From NCBI RefSeq assembly GCF_020740795.1, contig NC_067282.1, forward strand, positions 131,869,132-131,933,131: a stretch of DNA of 64,000 nt, read 5' to 3'. This document shows positions 11,192-23,800 of the stretch, piece by piece; position 1 is the stretch's first letter, and each line of letters opens with the position of its first letter. This DNA comes from Apus apus. Its lineage: Eukaryota > Chordata > Aves > Apodiformes > Apodidae. A program made the translations under genes and the position numbers. The notes beneath the pieces are model-generated. The model was given only the letters and a program-made list of their open reading frames with translations. It was not told the DNA's origin and searched no databases.

Positions 11192-14100
11192 GTTTGTTTT
11201 TCCAACTTTGTTTACTCCATTAAAAGAACAACTTGGAAGCACGTAATTTAAAGTAATTTTTGTGTGCTTATATGCAACATATAATCAGTATGATATTTGG
11301 TTAATCCTTTAATACCATACTAAGTATTTTCATTATAGGTGTGACTGTGATCTAAAAATAGCTGTTTATTTATTTAGTTTGATCCTGTGAAGAAGTTTTC
11401 TATGTAACTCTGGCTTAAATATTGAAAACTAGAATTTGTTGGAAATACTTGGGTAGAAATGGGTTGGTATCTTACAAACTATTATATGGTGTCTTGTGTT
11501 TTGCTCTTCTGTGAAATCCTACATTTGTAAATGTCAATGTGCACATTTAATCATATAGATTTAATATAATCATATTTATATGCATATAAACATCTCATTA
11601 ATGCATACTTAATCATGTGTCATGCTTGCCTCTGTTCAGAATAGTTTATCCTTTCACAGTCTCCTTTTGTTTACCAGCAAGCCTGTTAGGCTTATTTAGG
11701 ATCATCTCCATCCTGACTTTAAGCTATTCAAAGCATGTTGTTAGTTTGAGCATGACTTTTACCAGAGAACTTTTGGAAAACCGTAAAGGTGTCTACTACT
11801 TTCCACATGGGAATTCATCTTGTCATTTTAATATAACACTTTGTCAATGGGCCTGTAAAATTATAAAACCCTGTATGTGTTTCAGCCCTGTGAAACTAGT
11901 CACGCAGAGGCTTGATAACTTCAGATCATGAGTATTACATTTACCCAGTTGTTGAGAGTTGGGATCCATTCATTCAGGTCCATGTGACTTGTATCCATAC
12001 AATCTTGTGGTTAGGTATTGGGAAGCAACAGTAAATATCCAGAAGTTAATACCTGCTGGCTTTTCTTTACCATATATATATATATGTTTTAAATCACTTG
12101 ATGGTGAATTTGACACCTGTAATAATAGAAGGTTTAATAATGCCCACTACACACGTGTGAAATACGAAACTTGTTTAAAAACAAAGGTGATACTTCTGTG
12201 TCTCTAAAAGGCAGTATGTTAGCAACACCTTCAGAAGCGTTTTGTTTGACATCATTATTTCAAAACAAGCATTACCTTCCTGCTTACAGGCTTTGACAAT
12301 AGAACTGGTCTTTGTGACTTGCTGAGTAATGCCAGCTTTCAGTTGCTCTAATATGTTGTTGATGTTTTTTGTTGTTTTGTTTTTCTAATACCTAGTATCA
12401 AGAAGAAATTCAAGAGCTCAATGAAGTAGCAAGACATCGTCCTCGGTCTACATTAGTGATGGGTATTCAACAAGAAAACAGACAGATTAGGGAATTACAG
12501 CAGGAAAATAAAGGTAAAACATGAGTATTCCATGCTTTACAAGTTCCAGCCTGCACACCTGGAATTAGTGAGCCTTCTGCCATTGATCTATTCGCAAAAA
12601 ATCATTGCAGAAGAAATCTTTTCCTCTAATCTGAATTTGTCAGCTTAACTGATCATAACATAATCTAATAGAGTCCTAGTGTCCAACCAGTAGGACTATG
12701 GTTAACAAAAGGAGAGTTGTGGAAAACTGTTTTTTCAGTCCCTATCTAATTTTCAGCACAAATGAAGAGAGAAATTTAACTTACAATATAGGTATATATT
12801 TGGAAATGTTTTTTCCCCACTGCTAAAAATAACTAGTTTAGGAGCAGTCAGGACAAGTTGTAGTGTAAGTGCAGTAGTATAATTCCTTCTGGAATTCAGT
12901 ACACTAGGCATATATACTATTCCTTCCTGGAATACCTTAGGGATTCTAACAGTTACATTCAGCAAAGGCAGTGATCTTGATTCATATGAATCTTGTCTTA
13001 CCTGAGGAGTTATTTGTCCTTTGATTTAGTATAGTTTGAATACAGGATTTTTTAACTTTTATCAAACTGCAGATCTGTACATTTCTTTCCAGGATTTGTA
13101 CAGGGTTGCCTATAGTGGCTAGAATAAAGCTCCTCAGCTGCACTCAAGATGGCTTATATCAGCTAAAGGGACTGCATATGAAGTTATGTTTCTGACTCAA
13201 CAAGAATTTTACCAGGACAGCCACCACTGAAGACATTTGCAGAGCCTATGTAGAGTTCATGGTGCAATGGGTGGGGACACTCAATTAAGACCTTTTTATT
13301 TATTATTTTCTCTAAGCTGAAGTACTTTTGTATTTTGTTTTACTATTTCTCTGTTAAACTGTAACTGAATTTAAAATTATGTTGGTAGAACTACGCACAT
13401 CTCTTGAAGAGCATCAATCTGCTTTGGAACTCATAATGAGCAAGTACAGAGAACAGATGTTCAGGTTGCTTATGGCGAGCAAAAAGGATGATCCAAGTAT
13501 AATAATGAAGTTAAAAGAGCAACATTCCAAGGTAATAACTTCATTTCCCCCCCTTTTTTTCCTTTTTAATAAACACTTAGTTTGTAGTGGCCCAGTTCAA
13601 AGCTTACTTAGGCTCAGTTTTTATACCATTGCACCAAGTTGTCCTCATTTTTATAATCCAGTCTCTGAAACACGAACAGGAAACTTGATCAGTCTAGTAA
13701 GACAACCTTACTAGCTTCTGATTTATTTAAGCTTTTACCAAGTAGCATTTCATTACTGTATCTGCTTAATTTACTTTTGTTTTGCCTAGGTCTTTAAGGC
13801 AACTGCAGTATTATACTTCCAGATGCCCATAGATCTCAGTAACATTCAAACATTTAGACTGCTTTTAATTTACCCTTGTGACTCCAACAAATAATTAGTA
13901 AACCTATGCTTACTGAGGACAGTGGGAGGGGTAAGGTTTTGAAATACAATATTCAAATATATCTTTCCCCTAAATACTGAAAATTTTAAGTTATATATAA
14001 AAACTCTTGGATATTGAATAACTGAACACACACTTCTCTTCTCTTTCCTGCTTCAACCCGTGGTTCTTGTTTTGGTACTGATCAGGATTGCTAAGTAGAA

Positions 14101-17100
14101 TCCAGGGCAGCCTGAGATGCTTGAAGGACAGTGAAAGCTGCTGGTATTAGGTGTGCTTCATCTTGTGGCTTTTGAAAACAAGAAAAGCAGAGTGCCATCA
14201 AGCAACAGTTCTGTAAACTATCATGAGGGAGGTATATATGAGTATTCAGCAACTTTGCATGCAGTTAATATGTTTTTATAGCATTAATATATAGTTTTGG
14301 CTTTTTAAAACTTGTTTTCAAGAAAATTCATTATTCTAGGTCACTAGCAGATCTAGAGAGGAGCTTTCTAACAAAGCATTATATTACATTTTAAATGAAA
14401 TGTAACCATGTCAGAGCAGTGTAAATGAGTAGACAAACATTAGTTCTAAGTGTTTCATAATCTTTGCCTCAACAAACTAAATCTGCACAGCAGAGTTAGG
14501 GTCTGCATACTGGGAAAACAAAGTTAAAGAATTTGGTGCCTTCTGATCTCCTTACAAAATCACATGTATATAATTATGCCATTGAAATCAATAGGACTGC
14601 TTACATTGGTGTGAAAGACTTCAGTGGATTAGAGCAGTATCTTTAACATAAACTCCTGGAAAAGGATAGGTATATGTGCTTTTCAGAAGAAGTTAGCTTA
14701 GCATATTGTATAACGTATCTTAAAGCCTCAAGAGTGCCAAAGCAAGAGGGTAACATTTCACAGTCCATTTCAGGACTAGTAGAATTTCATTTAGGAACAC
14801 TTTCGTAGATTAAAAGCTTGGGGAAAAAAAAAGCCCCTGAAAACACCATTGAACAATATTATTTAAACTGGAAATTTAGGCTAGGTTAAAAATGATTCCA
14901 CAAGAATGCCTGGTGAAGGGGATTTATCACCCTTAACCTAACATTTAGGATTTGTGGAATTTCATTATTTATTCTTCTGATCAGCCTTCACACTCAGTAA
15001 GATGGCACACTCCTGCAGCAGTCTTTAAATACTTCTCTCCTATTAACTAAAAAATCCATCATACCTAAGGAATTAATTTTGCTATTACCAGTAATTGCTG
15101 TTCTCTCAAGTGGCAGCTATTAACTTTAACACCTATTGACAAGAGATTACAAAATCCTTGATTCCTGCAGATCAAGAAGTACCTCCTTCAAATAGAAAAA
15201 CAGTTTATTGTACCACTGTTGAATGCAAGAGAAAAGTGTGTGTTGGTAGTAATGACCCTGATTTAAGTGTGCTGTTTCAATTTGCTCAACTGAAACAAGG
15301 CCTAAGAACATGTGGGGTTTTTTTTCTCTTCAGAGAAAGAAACGATGCATGCAAGTAAAAAGGTGAGAGATACAACAAGTCTTCATAGATATTTGAAGCT
15401 ACCTTTGTAAAGAAACACTTTCATTACATTGTTTGATGTTGCAGTATCTTAAATTCTAGGCATCTGCCTCTCAGAGTAGAACCTTACAGTTTTGTGTTAG
15501 CATCTGATTCGTGACTGTGGAAAAGGTCCTAAATCATGTTGGTCCAAGAGGCCACAAAGGCAAGCAAAATAGGAAGTAGGGAGGACAGCAGTATATCTAA
15601 AAACCACTAACTCCTTCCTGATACTTCTCAAGGGTACATCCTTGCCAACTCATTCTGTTACCCCTGATCACAGCTTCTTTTCAAGCTAAATTTAGTTTTT
15701 CATTGAAAAAAAAATACTTCATGTAATCACCTTCACTGGAAACCAAGAAGAAAATTGAAAGATTTACAGCAAGTTCCTTCCCTCCCCCACTCCATGTTGT
15801 GAGCAGGCATTTAAAGAGTAAACAGCTAAATTACAGCTTTGGCAATTGGAATGGCAGAAAGGAAAGGATGGAAAGGGTTGATGTTTATTTTAGTAAAGTG
15901 TATTTGTTTTCATCAGGTAAAGCTTACGATTCCAAGCAGGGCAGTTCTTTGTGGTAGTGTAGTAATTTCTGGTACTTTAAAGGCAAGCTGATAGTCTGGC
16001 TAGATGTGTGGTCCTCTGGTCAAACTCATAATTTAAAGATGGGATTTAACTTGAATCTTACTCGTTATTAATTTCAGTCCTGCTGTTCTGCTTTTCCTGC
16101 TACTCTTTAGCAACTGTTGTGAAGTTTGTCCAAAGGTGAGGTCAGATATGGAGAGGTTGGCACAGTACTAGAGTTGAAATAAGAGACAAGTTGAAGAGAA
16201 GACAATGAAAAATAAAAGCTTCTGGAAATACCATTAAAATAATTAGCTTAACTGAGCAGCAACACATGCCAAAAGCATAGGCTGAAAAGTAGTAGTGACC
16301 CTTGAAGGCATTTCCTGCTGGTACATTGACCAGCAAGAAAATAAACAATCATCTGAACCAACAAAGTCCAAGTAAGAGATCATTTCTCTGCCAACAGTAA
16401 AGATTATCTAAAATTTACCTTCCTTGCAGAGGCTGTTATGCCTATGTAAATGGCTGCCACTCCTGGCAGTGGAACAGAACATGAACAAGCTACTGCTCTG
16501 TTTTTCTTCCTTCTTCAATCTGTCATTGAGATGTGGTAGTTATTTACTTCTAATAGGAAAGTACCCTGAGAGCATTAATGAACAGACACAAAGAGATCAG
16601 TCAGGACACAAAAGTTTCTCTTACAATTTAGCAAGGAGCAGGGCCTCTGCAGACCAGATCCCAAAGCAGCTGGAATTGGAAGTTTGTTCCAGCAGAAGTA
16701 TCTAAAGAAGAGCTAAGGACAGATCTGAGTTTCCTAATACAGGACATAGTAAGGATGACCACTTCACCTGGTCTTTTTAAGAAATAAATGCCTACCCATG
16801 GAGTGGTATTGCCTGCACCAGACTTGGGATCAGGTTTCAAGAATGTCACACACCCTGCTGTTCTTAGATGGGTTTAAGTCTCTCTGCACACCTGAAATTA
16901 TGGACATTGGCTCTTGCAACACAGCCATGTGCTTGCTCTGATAAGACCTCCCTAACTGGTAGCCATTTGGAAGATGTCACAGCTACAGAAGACACAGTAA
17001 TTTAAGCTTTTTTAAAAATATAAAATTATAATAAAAGGGATGGCAAACCAGATTTCAATAAACAAGACCACAGCAGCTGTTCAGTTATAGAGAGCTGATT

Positions 17101-18204
17101 TGTTTTCACAAAGTTAGGTCTGTGTTCACGTTTTTCTTAAATGTCAGAGTAGTTAAAACACACATTTAATGCTTTGCTTATTTTTAATAATGCAGAAAAT
17201 ATGTTACTAAAGCTGTAATTGTTTTTATGTCTTAGGAGCTGCAAGTGCATGTGGACCAAATTACAGAAATGGCAGCAGTAATGAGAAAAGCCATTGAGAT
17301 TGATGAAAAGCATGGCTGTAAAGAGCAGGAGCGTATCATTCAGCTAGAGGTAAGTATGAAATCAAAGCAGCAGTAGCACAAATAGCAAGGGAGTAAATGT
17401 GAACACTGTTTTTTTTTCTGTTGAGTTAACATACCATTCACTTACACTGCTATTGTGTTACACTCACCTTGTTGGTTGGGCTGTTCTCCCTACTCCAGCT
17501 TCCTCTCAAGTCCTGCATAGGTAGAAACTCCACCACCAGAAATCAGTGATTTATATTCTGACGTAATCGTTCTCCTTTTTTAAGTCTGAGTGTAGCAAAG
17601 TGCTAGGAAATAATACAAATTCATCCTAATAAGACACTGGGATGCAAATAATATCCACTCCTTTGGCTTTTAATTTTTTTTTTTTAAATAATTTTGTGAT
17701 TTTGGGGGCATTCTCAGTTGATTATTGGAGGATAAACACTATTGCTTTTTTATTAAGTGCTAGTAAAGCAGTTTATTATGGGTCACAGTGTGTTGAGAGA
17801 ACAGGAGATTTTTTTTTAAATGCAACATTTGAACTTAATTCCTTTTCTTACCTTTGTGTTTTGAGCTTTTTTTTAATGCCTAATGCCCACGTGAGAGAAA
17901 AAATGTCAGAAACCTTATGTTCTTAGTTTTAAAAGGTAACAGCACTACCTGACTGCAAAGCAGTATTTTAATCCTTACACATTTGGAGTAGCAGGGAGAT
18001 GAATAATGCCGTTATCTTGACTTCTTTCTGGAGTTCTATTAAATGCCTTTTCTTCTCTGGTTATAGCAAGAAAACAAAGGTTTGAGAGAAATTCTTCAAA
18101 TAACTAGAGAATCATTCCTGAACCTCAAGAAAGAAGATGTGTCAGAGAGCACGTCTCTGTCAGGATTAGTAACAAGCAGTGATTTAAGCCTGAGAAAAAG
18201 CTGA
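11057..18204 (+). CDS. FGFR1OP2: FGFR1OP2 (FGFR1 oncogene partner 2), complete coding region, five coding exons
   Basis: FGFR1OP2 is a cytoplasmic coiled-coil protein of the SIKE family, known from STRIPAK-associated complexes and from FGFR1 gene fusions. Exons 11057-11191, 12396-12513, 13389-13531, 17236-17349 and 18067-18204 join in frame to 215 residues plus TGA. The first residues are [20 protein letters not shown] and the end is SDLSLRKS. Most of the protein is charged, heptad-like helix ([10 protein letters not shown] then [27 protein letters not shown]), as expected for the family; no membrane segment or enzyme motif is visible. The ATG lies two bases after the acceptor, so exon 1 is non-coding. 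Human isoforms of 253 and 215 residues are known; only the shorter form can be built here. Intron phases are 0, 1, 0, 0. Confidence 0.97.
12396..12513 (+). CDS. FGFR1OP2: FGFR1OP2 exon 3 (residues 46-84)
   Basis: Starts [20 protein letters not shown], ends QQENK plus one base of the next codon. Acceptor CCTAG, donor GTAAAA. Confidence 0.96.
13389..13531 (+). CDS. FGFR1OP2: FGFR1OP2 exon 4 (residues 85-132)
   Basis: Completes the Glu codon, then [14 protein letters not shown] to KLKEQHSK. Acceptor GTAG, donor GTAATA. Confidence 0.96.
17236..17349 (+). CDS. FGFR1OP2: FGFR1OP2 exon 5 (residues 133-170)
   Basis: Encodes [20 protein letters not shown] to QERIIQLE. Phase 0 at both ends; acceptor CTTAG, donor GTAAGT. 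Confidence 0.96.
18067..18204 (+). CDS. FGFR1OP2: FGFR1OP2 last coding exon (residues 171-215 and stop)
   Basis: Encodes [20 protein letters not shown] to SDLSLRKS, then TGA at 18202-18204. The acceptor is TTATAG. Confidence 0.96.
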   Translation, partial: QENKGLREILQITRESFLNLKKEDVSESTSLSGLVTSSDLSLRKS

Positions 18205-19922
18205 AGACTCTGGAAGTCAACAAGTTTCAGTTGCACACTTTACAAAGTATCAGGGGTCACTTGTCAAGCACTTGTTACTGAATAGGGCACCAGTGAGCTA
18301 ATGCATCTTAAACTCCAGTTTAGTGGCTTTTTTACTGGATAAAAGAAATTAAAATTGCTATTCTACAAAAACCTTAGTAACAGATAAATTGCCATAGATC
18401 TAACTTCAGTAGGAAATGGATTAATGCACTTAACTGAATTGGGAATTACTTTTATATGAAGTCATTCAACAGATAAAAGACAAAATTTCACATAATTTAT
18501 GGAAATTATTGCTCATACAAAATTTCAGTGCACCTGTTACATAACAAAGGTAAGATATAATGTTTGATCTCTGGCTAAAAAGAAGTAACTCACCAGTATG
18601 CTTTGTGCATGATCCACATGACATTTTTTCATTTTAATAAGTTTTTAATACATTCTCTTTTTGGAACAAGCCTTTTTAATGGCAGGGGTATACAGGCAGC
18701 ATAAAACTTTTAAGATTTCAATTATTTGGCTACAGGGTGTCCCGTTCAAATATAAGGCCAGTTGCTTAAACATAAATGTTGAACAACTGCAAAAGCATTG
18801 CTCTTTTTTTTTTTTAATGGAATGAGATTCTTTAATATATGTCTACTTAATTGTATTTTCAAAACAGGAAAAGAGCTGCTCCCACTCTATTGTTTTCTGA
18901 AATACAGGTGGCATGGTGTCATTCTGCCTTAGCTTTTGTATGAGAGAAAACCAGGTAAGAAGGTACATGATAGGTAAGAAGCCACATCAGTCCTGTTGAT
19001 ACCTTCTTGTGTTTGCCTGCCCAGGCTTCCTGACTGGAAACAGCAGTTTGATAGCTCCCAAACAGCAGCACCAGAAAGGTAGTTGGGGGAAGGAAGGAAG
19101 AAGTTCTTTGGCAAAGTTGGCAGCCTGCAGACCTGCAATCAATACTCTTTTAAGTACTTAATAGTCATCAAGAGGGTTTTTAAGTCAGTTTCAGGTATGT
19201 CTTGTGTTTGCACTAGGCCATGTTTTGATACGCTATACTGACCAATAGACCACTTGCTTTTAACTCTGAAATACTTGTAGAAGTAAAAAATAATTGGCTT
19301 TTCTAAATCAAAGTGCAGCATATATCCTATGCAGGTATGATAGAAGTGCTACACAAGACAGGCTTGGAGTAGAGAGGTGCCAAAATATTTCATATTTGGC
19401 TTTTTTTTGTCAGACTATCACTTCATGGTCATGGCAGCAAGAACATTCCTAGTGTTGATGTGCCCCATCACTTTTTGTCCAGCATGCCAAGGTGTTCTTT
19501 ACTTGGAATGCATATTCAAAGCCGCAGAATGAAAGCTTTCAGCCACAGAAAACCAGAGATCTACAAATGCCATCCACTGTTGAATATTTGGCTGTTCATT
19601 AACTTGCCTAACAAAATGAGTTGCACTCATACTCTGAAATCAACTGTCATTTAATCAGTTTGATTTTCAGTTGCAGCAAGGCAAAAAAGAATGAAGCATC
19701 AAGCACTTCTAAGCATGTCAGTTTAAATACAGCTTCCTTTGACTTGATGCAGCTTCCCTGTACCTTCCCCTCAAGACAGATGCCCCTCAGCTCTAAGGGT
19801 AAATTTTCATTGCACAGTGAATTTATTTATAGGGAGCTAAATATTTTTGTTCTTTTGCTGCCCCACTTCCTGTAGTGCTTTTAAGAGAAACAAGTGGTGG
19901 GAAAGGAGCATTTAGCAAAGAC

Positions 19923-19928
19923 AATAAA
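19923..19928 (+). terminator. FGFR1OP2: Possible proximal poly(A) signal AATAAA of FGFR1OP2
   Basis: AATAAA in the predicted 3' UTR, 1.7 kb after the stop codon. Confidence 0.4.
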
Positions 19929-20793
19929 TGCTAGTATTCAATTAACTAATACACATGCTAGGAAGTGCAGTTGAAAGGACAGATAAATTAAGCTCCAAGT
20001 TGTCACAGCATTTTTTATAACTGGAGAAACTGCTACTTCTCTTTCAAAAGCATCTTAGCTTGTTTCTAGGCTTAAAAATATATTGAGGACATTAATGTGC
20101 ATGGGAAAAAAACCAAAACTTTAACTGTTTCCAAACTTGCTAAACATCTGAGGGGAATATTTTTGGGAATGTTTTAGCTCAGGTACAAAATCCCCTTGTC
20201 TGCTGTTATTACCTGTAAAACTTTGCCAGTGCTTCTATGATTTAGATTTTGCATTTCTACTGTAGCTTACAAGCTGGTGACTTAGCAGAAACAACATCTT
20301 TTCTCAATGGAGTGTGTTTTGTTGTTGCAAACTTTTGAGAAACATTTGCTTCAGTTGATTAAGTTATTCTTTTTAGAAGTGTCTGTTCAGTCATTGACTG
20401 GTATCAGAGGCATTTATATCCATTTAATGCTGAATTCAGTTTCACGGCTGACTTTCTGCTTTGCCTTTCAAATACAGTTTCCAGAGTTGTATAGCAGAGG
20501 AGGGTTGTTAGTCTCTGGCAGTTCTTTAAGGTTGCTCTATGATGAAATAATGCTTGATTAGTGTTTATTTTTGTAAATTAAAAAAAATGTGACTTAATTT
20601 ATCTACTCCTAGTCTTCACGTTTGATACGTCTCCCCTGTCATTCCCCTGACCTGATCACTTCAGGATTTTAAAGAACCTTCACAGTGTGTGGAGTGACTA
20701 TTTTTCATTGCATACCTGCTATTTTTGTAATGCAGATGGCTTGAAAAGAGTTTATGGCTAGAATTGTGTACTGTACAGTAAACTTATTTTATC

Positions 20794-20799
20794 AATAAA
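20794..20799 (+). terminator. FGFR1OP2: Possible distal poly(A) signal AATAAA of FGFR1OP2
   Basis: AATAAA followed within 30 bases by T/G-rich sequence (TTGATGTCTT), the usual arrangement for cleavage. Confidence 0.6.
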
Positions 20800-20815
20800 G
20801 TTGACTGAAAATATT

Positions 20816-23800
20816 GATGTCTTCATGATTAAAGCAGTGTACTTACATGTTAGTAACATGCAAGAAGAAAGACAATTGTGCCTTTTGCTCAGCTTATTTT
20901 TATACTTTAAGGCAGGCAGGCCAATTCTTCTGTTAAGTCTTCATTTTCTCCTGGAAAACTGACAATCACTTCTGCACAGGCAGTTGTTCATCTTTCAAAC
21001 AAACCACTGGAATTATTTACTAATAGAGAGGAGCAGTAATGCTAAGCAAAAAGCAGTTGACTGGGCTTTGATTTTTGGATCAAAACATATTTTGGCTCCA
21101 ATAGGATGTGACAGTTCTGGGTTTTTTCTTCAAGATTATAACAGTCACTGTGACTTGATTCAAGCTCTGAATTCCTTTGTGATATGTAAATGACAATGGC
21201 AGTGGATTACATTAATAAGCCAACAGTGTCATGTTTTCTCTACTTCCCCATGATTCTCAGAAGAAAAGCTTTGTTTCAGCATGATAAGTTCTGTCTTTAT
21301 AGACAGGTAATAAATGTCAAGCTAACTCATAAGTGCATGTAGCATCTATTCAACTGAGGTAAAACTGAAGGGCAGCTTGAGGCTGAATTGGTCTGTTCTG
21401 TACAACTAAAAGCTTTAAATGGCTTTGGCTTTTTAACAAGCACATTGGATTAGGAGGTTATGTTAACTACAAAGCTAGTGGCCCTGTTTTCATGCAGAAT
21501 TCCATTCACTAGGATCCTTTTGTTGATACCCAAAGTAAGATTTACATTGGCTTAAGAAGTTACCGGTTTCATTTGATAATCATTAGGCTTTAAAAGCAGT
21601 TTTGCTGACTCAAAAATTCTAAATCTATTGGAGTGTAAATCACATGCTTGTTCTTTGAGCAAATACTGGTATCTGAGATGACAGGTGGTTAAATTGGCTA
21701 AAAGAGAACACTGTTGCTGGCCACCGTATGACAGGTTATGTCCAGTAAGAGTGGGAGAACAAAAGAAATTCTGTTAGAAATGAAGGAACCATTGTGGAGG
21801 AGTTAGCTTTAGTATTAGACAAATTCTTTAGCAGCCTTTTCCACATCATGCTGTTGATAATGCTTCAGTTCTGGAATCCGCATCAAGCTAAATGCTGCCA
21901 CTAGAGACCAAAGGACAAAGCAACAAGATGTGGTGGGAACACTGCTCTGCTGTAGGTGTCCAAAAGCTGCCAGCTGTCTGCAGGAGTGTCACAGAAGGCA
22001 TTGTCTCAGAGAAATTCCATTTAACTTGTTGTGCAAACAAGAACCATCTCATAATTGTCCTAGAAAAAAATCTCTACACTCTCTGTCACCTCTCCCCAAC
22101 CCAGCACTCAGGAACATGTGCCTGCTGTTACTGTTAGAAGAACAGGAAAGCAGATTCTGTATACTGGCAGCAGAGGACCTCTTGCTGGACTTGCCCTTCC
22201 AGAACACCAAGGTGCTGGGAGAACCACACAGCACAGAGCTCATGCACATACCTGGTAGAGGTGTAGGTCACATTCAGTCTCACCTTTTGCCCATCCCACT
22301 CTTTCTTTCATTTGCAATGCAGTTGAATTTCACACTGATGTCCCAGCATGGACCCATTTAAGGGAAATGGTTTAGCTTCCACATCTTAAAGTGTGCTGCA
22401 AAATAAACCAGATGCTATTTCAATGACTATGACATAATGTACCAATGTTCCTGCAACCACCTCCCTTCCCAACTGTGTTCTGATAGAGCAGTATACCTGT
22501 TGGGAGCCAGCATAGCCGCACCTTTGTATAGAGAAAGTAATTATTTCCCAAGTTCAGGAAAAAACCCTCCTCTTACATCTAGAAGAAAACCTTAAACTGC
22601 TCAATACAGCAGCCAAGCATGAGTGGTGTTTCCCAGAACTCAGTGCTGAGGCTGCTCTTATTTGACATCTTTATCGATGACTTGGATGAGGGGATCAAGT
22701 GCACCCTCAGTAAGTTTGCAGAGGACACTAAGATGGCTGGGAATGTCAATCTGCTTGAGGGTAGGAAGGCTCTGCAGAGGGATCTGGACAGGCTTGATCC
22801 ACAGGCCAAAGCCAATTGCATGAGTTTCAACAAGGCCAAATGTTGGGTCCTGCACTTTGGCCACCACAACCCCCAGCAACACCACAGGCTTGGGGAGGAA
22901 TGCCTGGAGAGCTGCCCAGCAGAGAGGGACCTGGGGGTGCTGACTGACAGCCAGCTGAACATGAGCCAGCAGCATGCCCAGGTGGCCAAGAGGGCCAACA
23001 CCATCCTGGCCTGCATCAGGAATAGTGTGACCAGCAGGAGCAGGGAGGTGATCCTGCCCCTCTACTCGGCCTTGGTGAAGCTGCACCTCGAGCACTGTGT
23101 GCAGATTTGGGCACCACAGCATAGGAAGGACACAGAGGTGCTGGAGAGGGTGCAGAGAAGGGCAACGAGGCTGGTGAGGGGTCTGAAGAAAAGGTCTTCT
23201 GAGGAGAGGCTGAGGGAGCTGGGGCTGTTCAGCCTGGAGAGGAGGAGGCTGAGGGGAGACCTCATTGCTTTCTACAACTACCTGAGAGGAGGTTGTAGTG
23301 AGGCAGGTGTTGGCCTCTTCTCCCCAGTGACTAGTGACAGGACAAGAGGAAATGGGGTCAAGTTGCACCAGGGGAGGTTCAGATTGGATATTAGGAAAAA
23401 TTTCTTCAGAGTAAGAGTGGTGAGGCATTGGAACAGGCTGCCCAGGGAGGTGATGGAGACACCATCCCTGGAGGTGTTAAAAAAAAAAAAACAGATAGAC
23501 ATGGTGCTTCAGGAGATGACTGAGTGGTCACGGGTGCAGGGCTGATGATCAAACTTGATGATCTTGAAGGTCTTTCCCAACCCTCAATGATTCTATGATA
23601 TTTCCTGTCTTGGAAAAAAAGTACACACTGGCAACAGTCCTCAGACACCAGCTAGAGGACAGTGGCACAAGGGAAACAAGCAGAACTCCTAACAGCGGTC
23701 CCTTTCAGTTGCCCTTACATGAAGTTCTACCTTTTTTTCCTAAGAATGGCAGAATCAATAATTTGCCTACAACATTCTTGCCACTAAAAATACCCTAAGA

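Larger units (their letters stand above)
11192..18066 (+). other. FGFR1OP2: FGFR1OP2 introns 2-5
   Basis: Introns 11192-12395, 12514-13388, 13532-17235 and 17350-18066. All are A/T-rich with short homopolymer runs and no CR1. Intron 13532-17235 is where the human 38-residue cassette exon (between residues 132 and 133 of this model) would sit; I did not find it by eye. Confidence 0.65.
18205..20815 (+). other. FGFR1OP2: FGFR1OP2 3' UTR (predicted)
   Basis: A/T-rich sequence from the stop codon to a canonical AATAAA at 20794. Another AATAAA at 19923 would give a shorter transcript. Open frames here, up to 94 codons, look like chance. Confidence 0.6.

Noticed and set aside
14341-14400. Possible FGFR1OP2 cassette exon (TCTAGAGAGGAG resembles part of it)
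   Set aside because: The flanking codons do not continue the expected peptide and splice sites are lacking.
21930-22361. 143-codon open frame
   Set aside because: It overlaps a second frame of 81 codons, has no recognised domain and no splice or promoter context; treated as chance.
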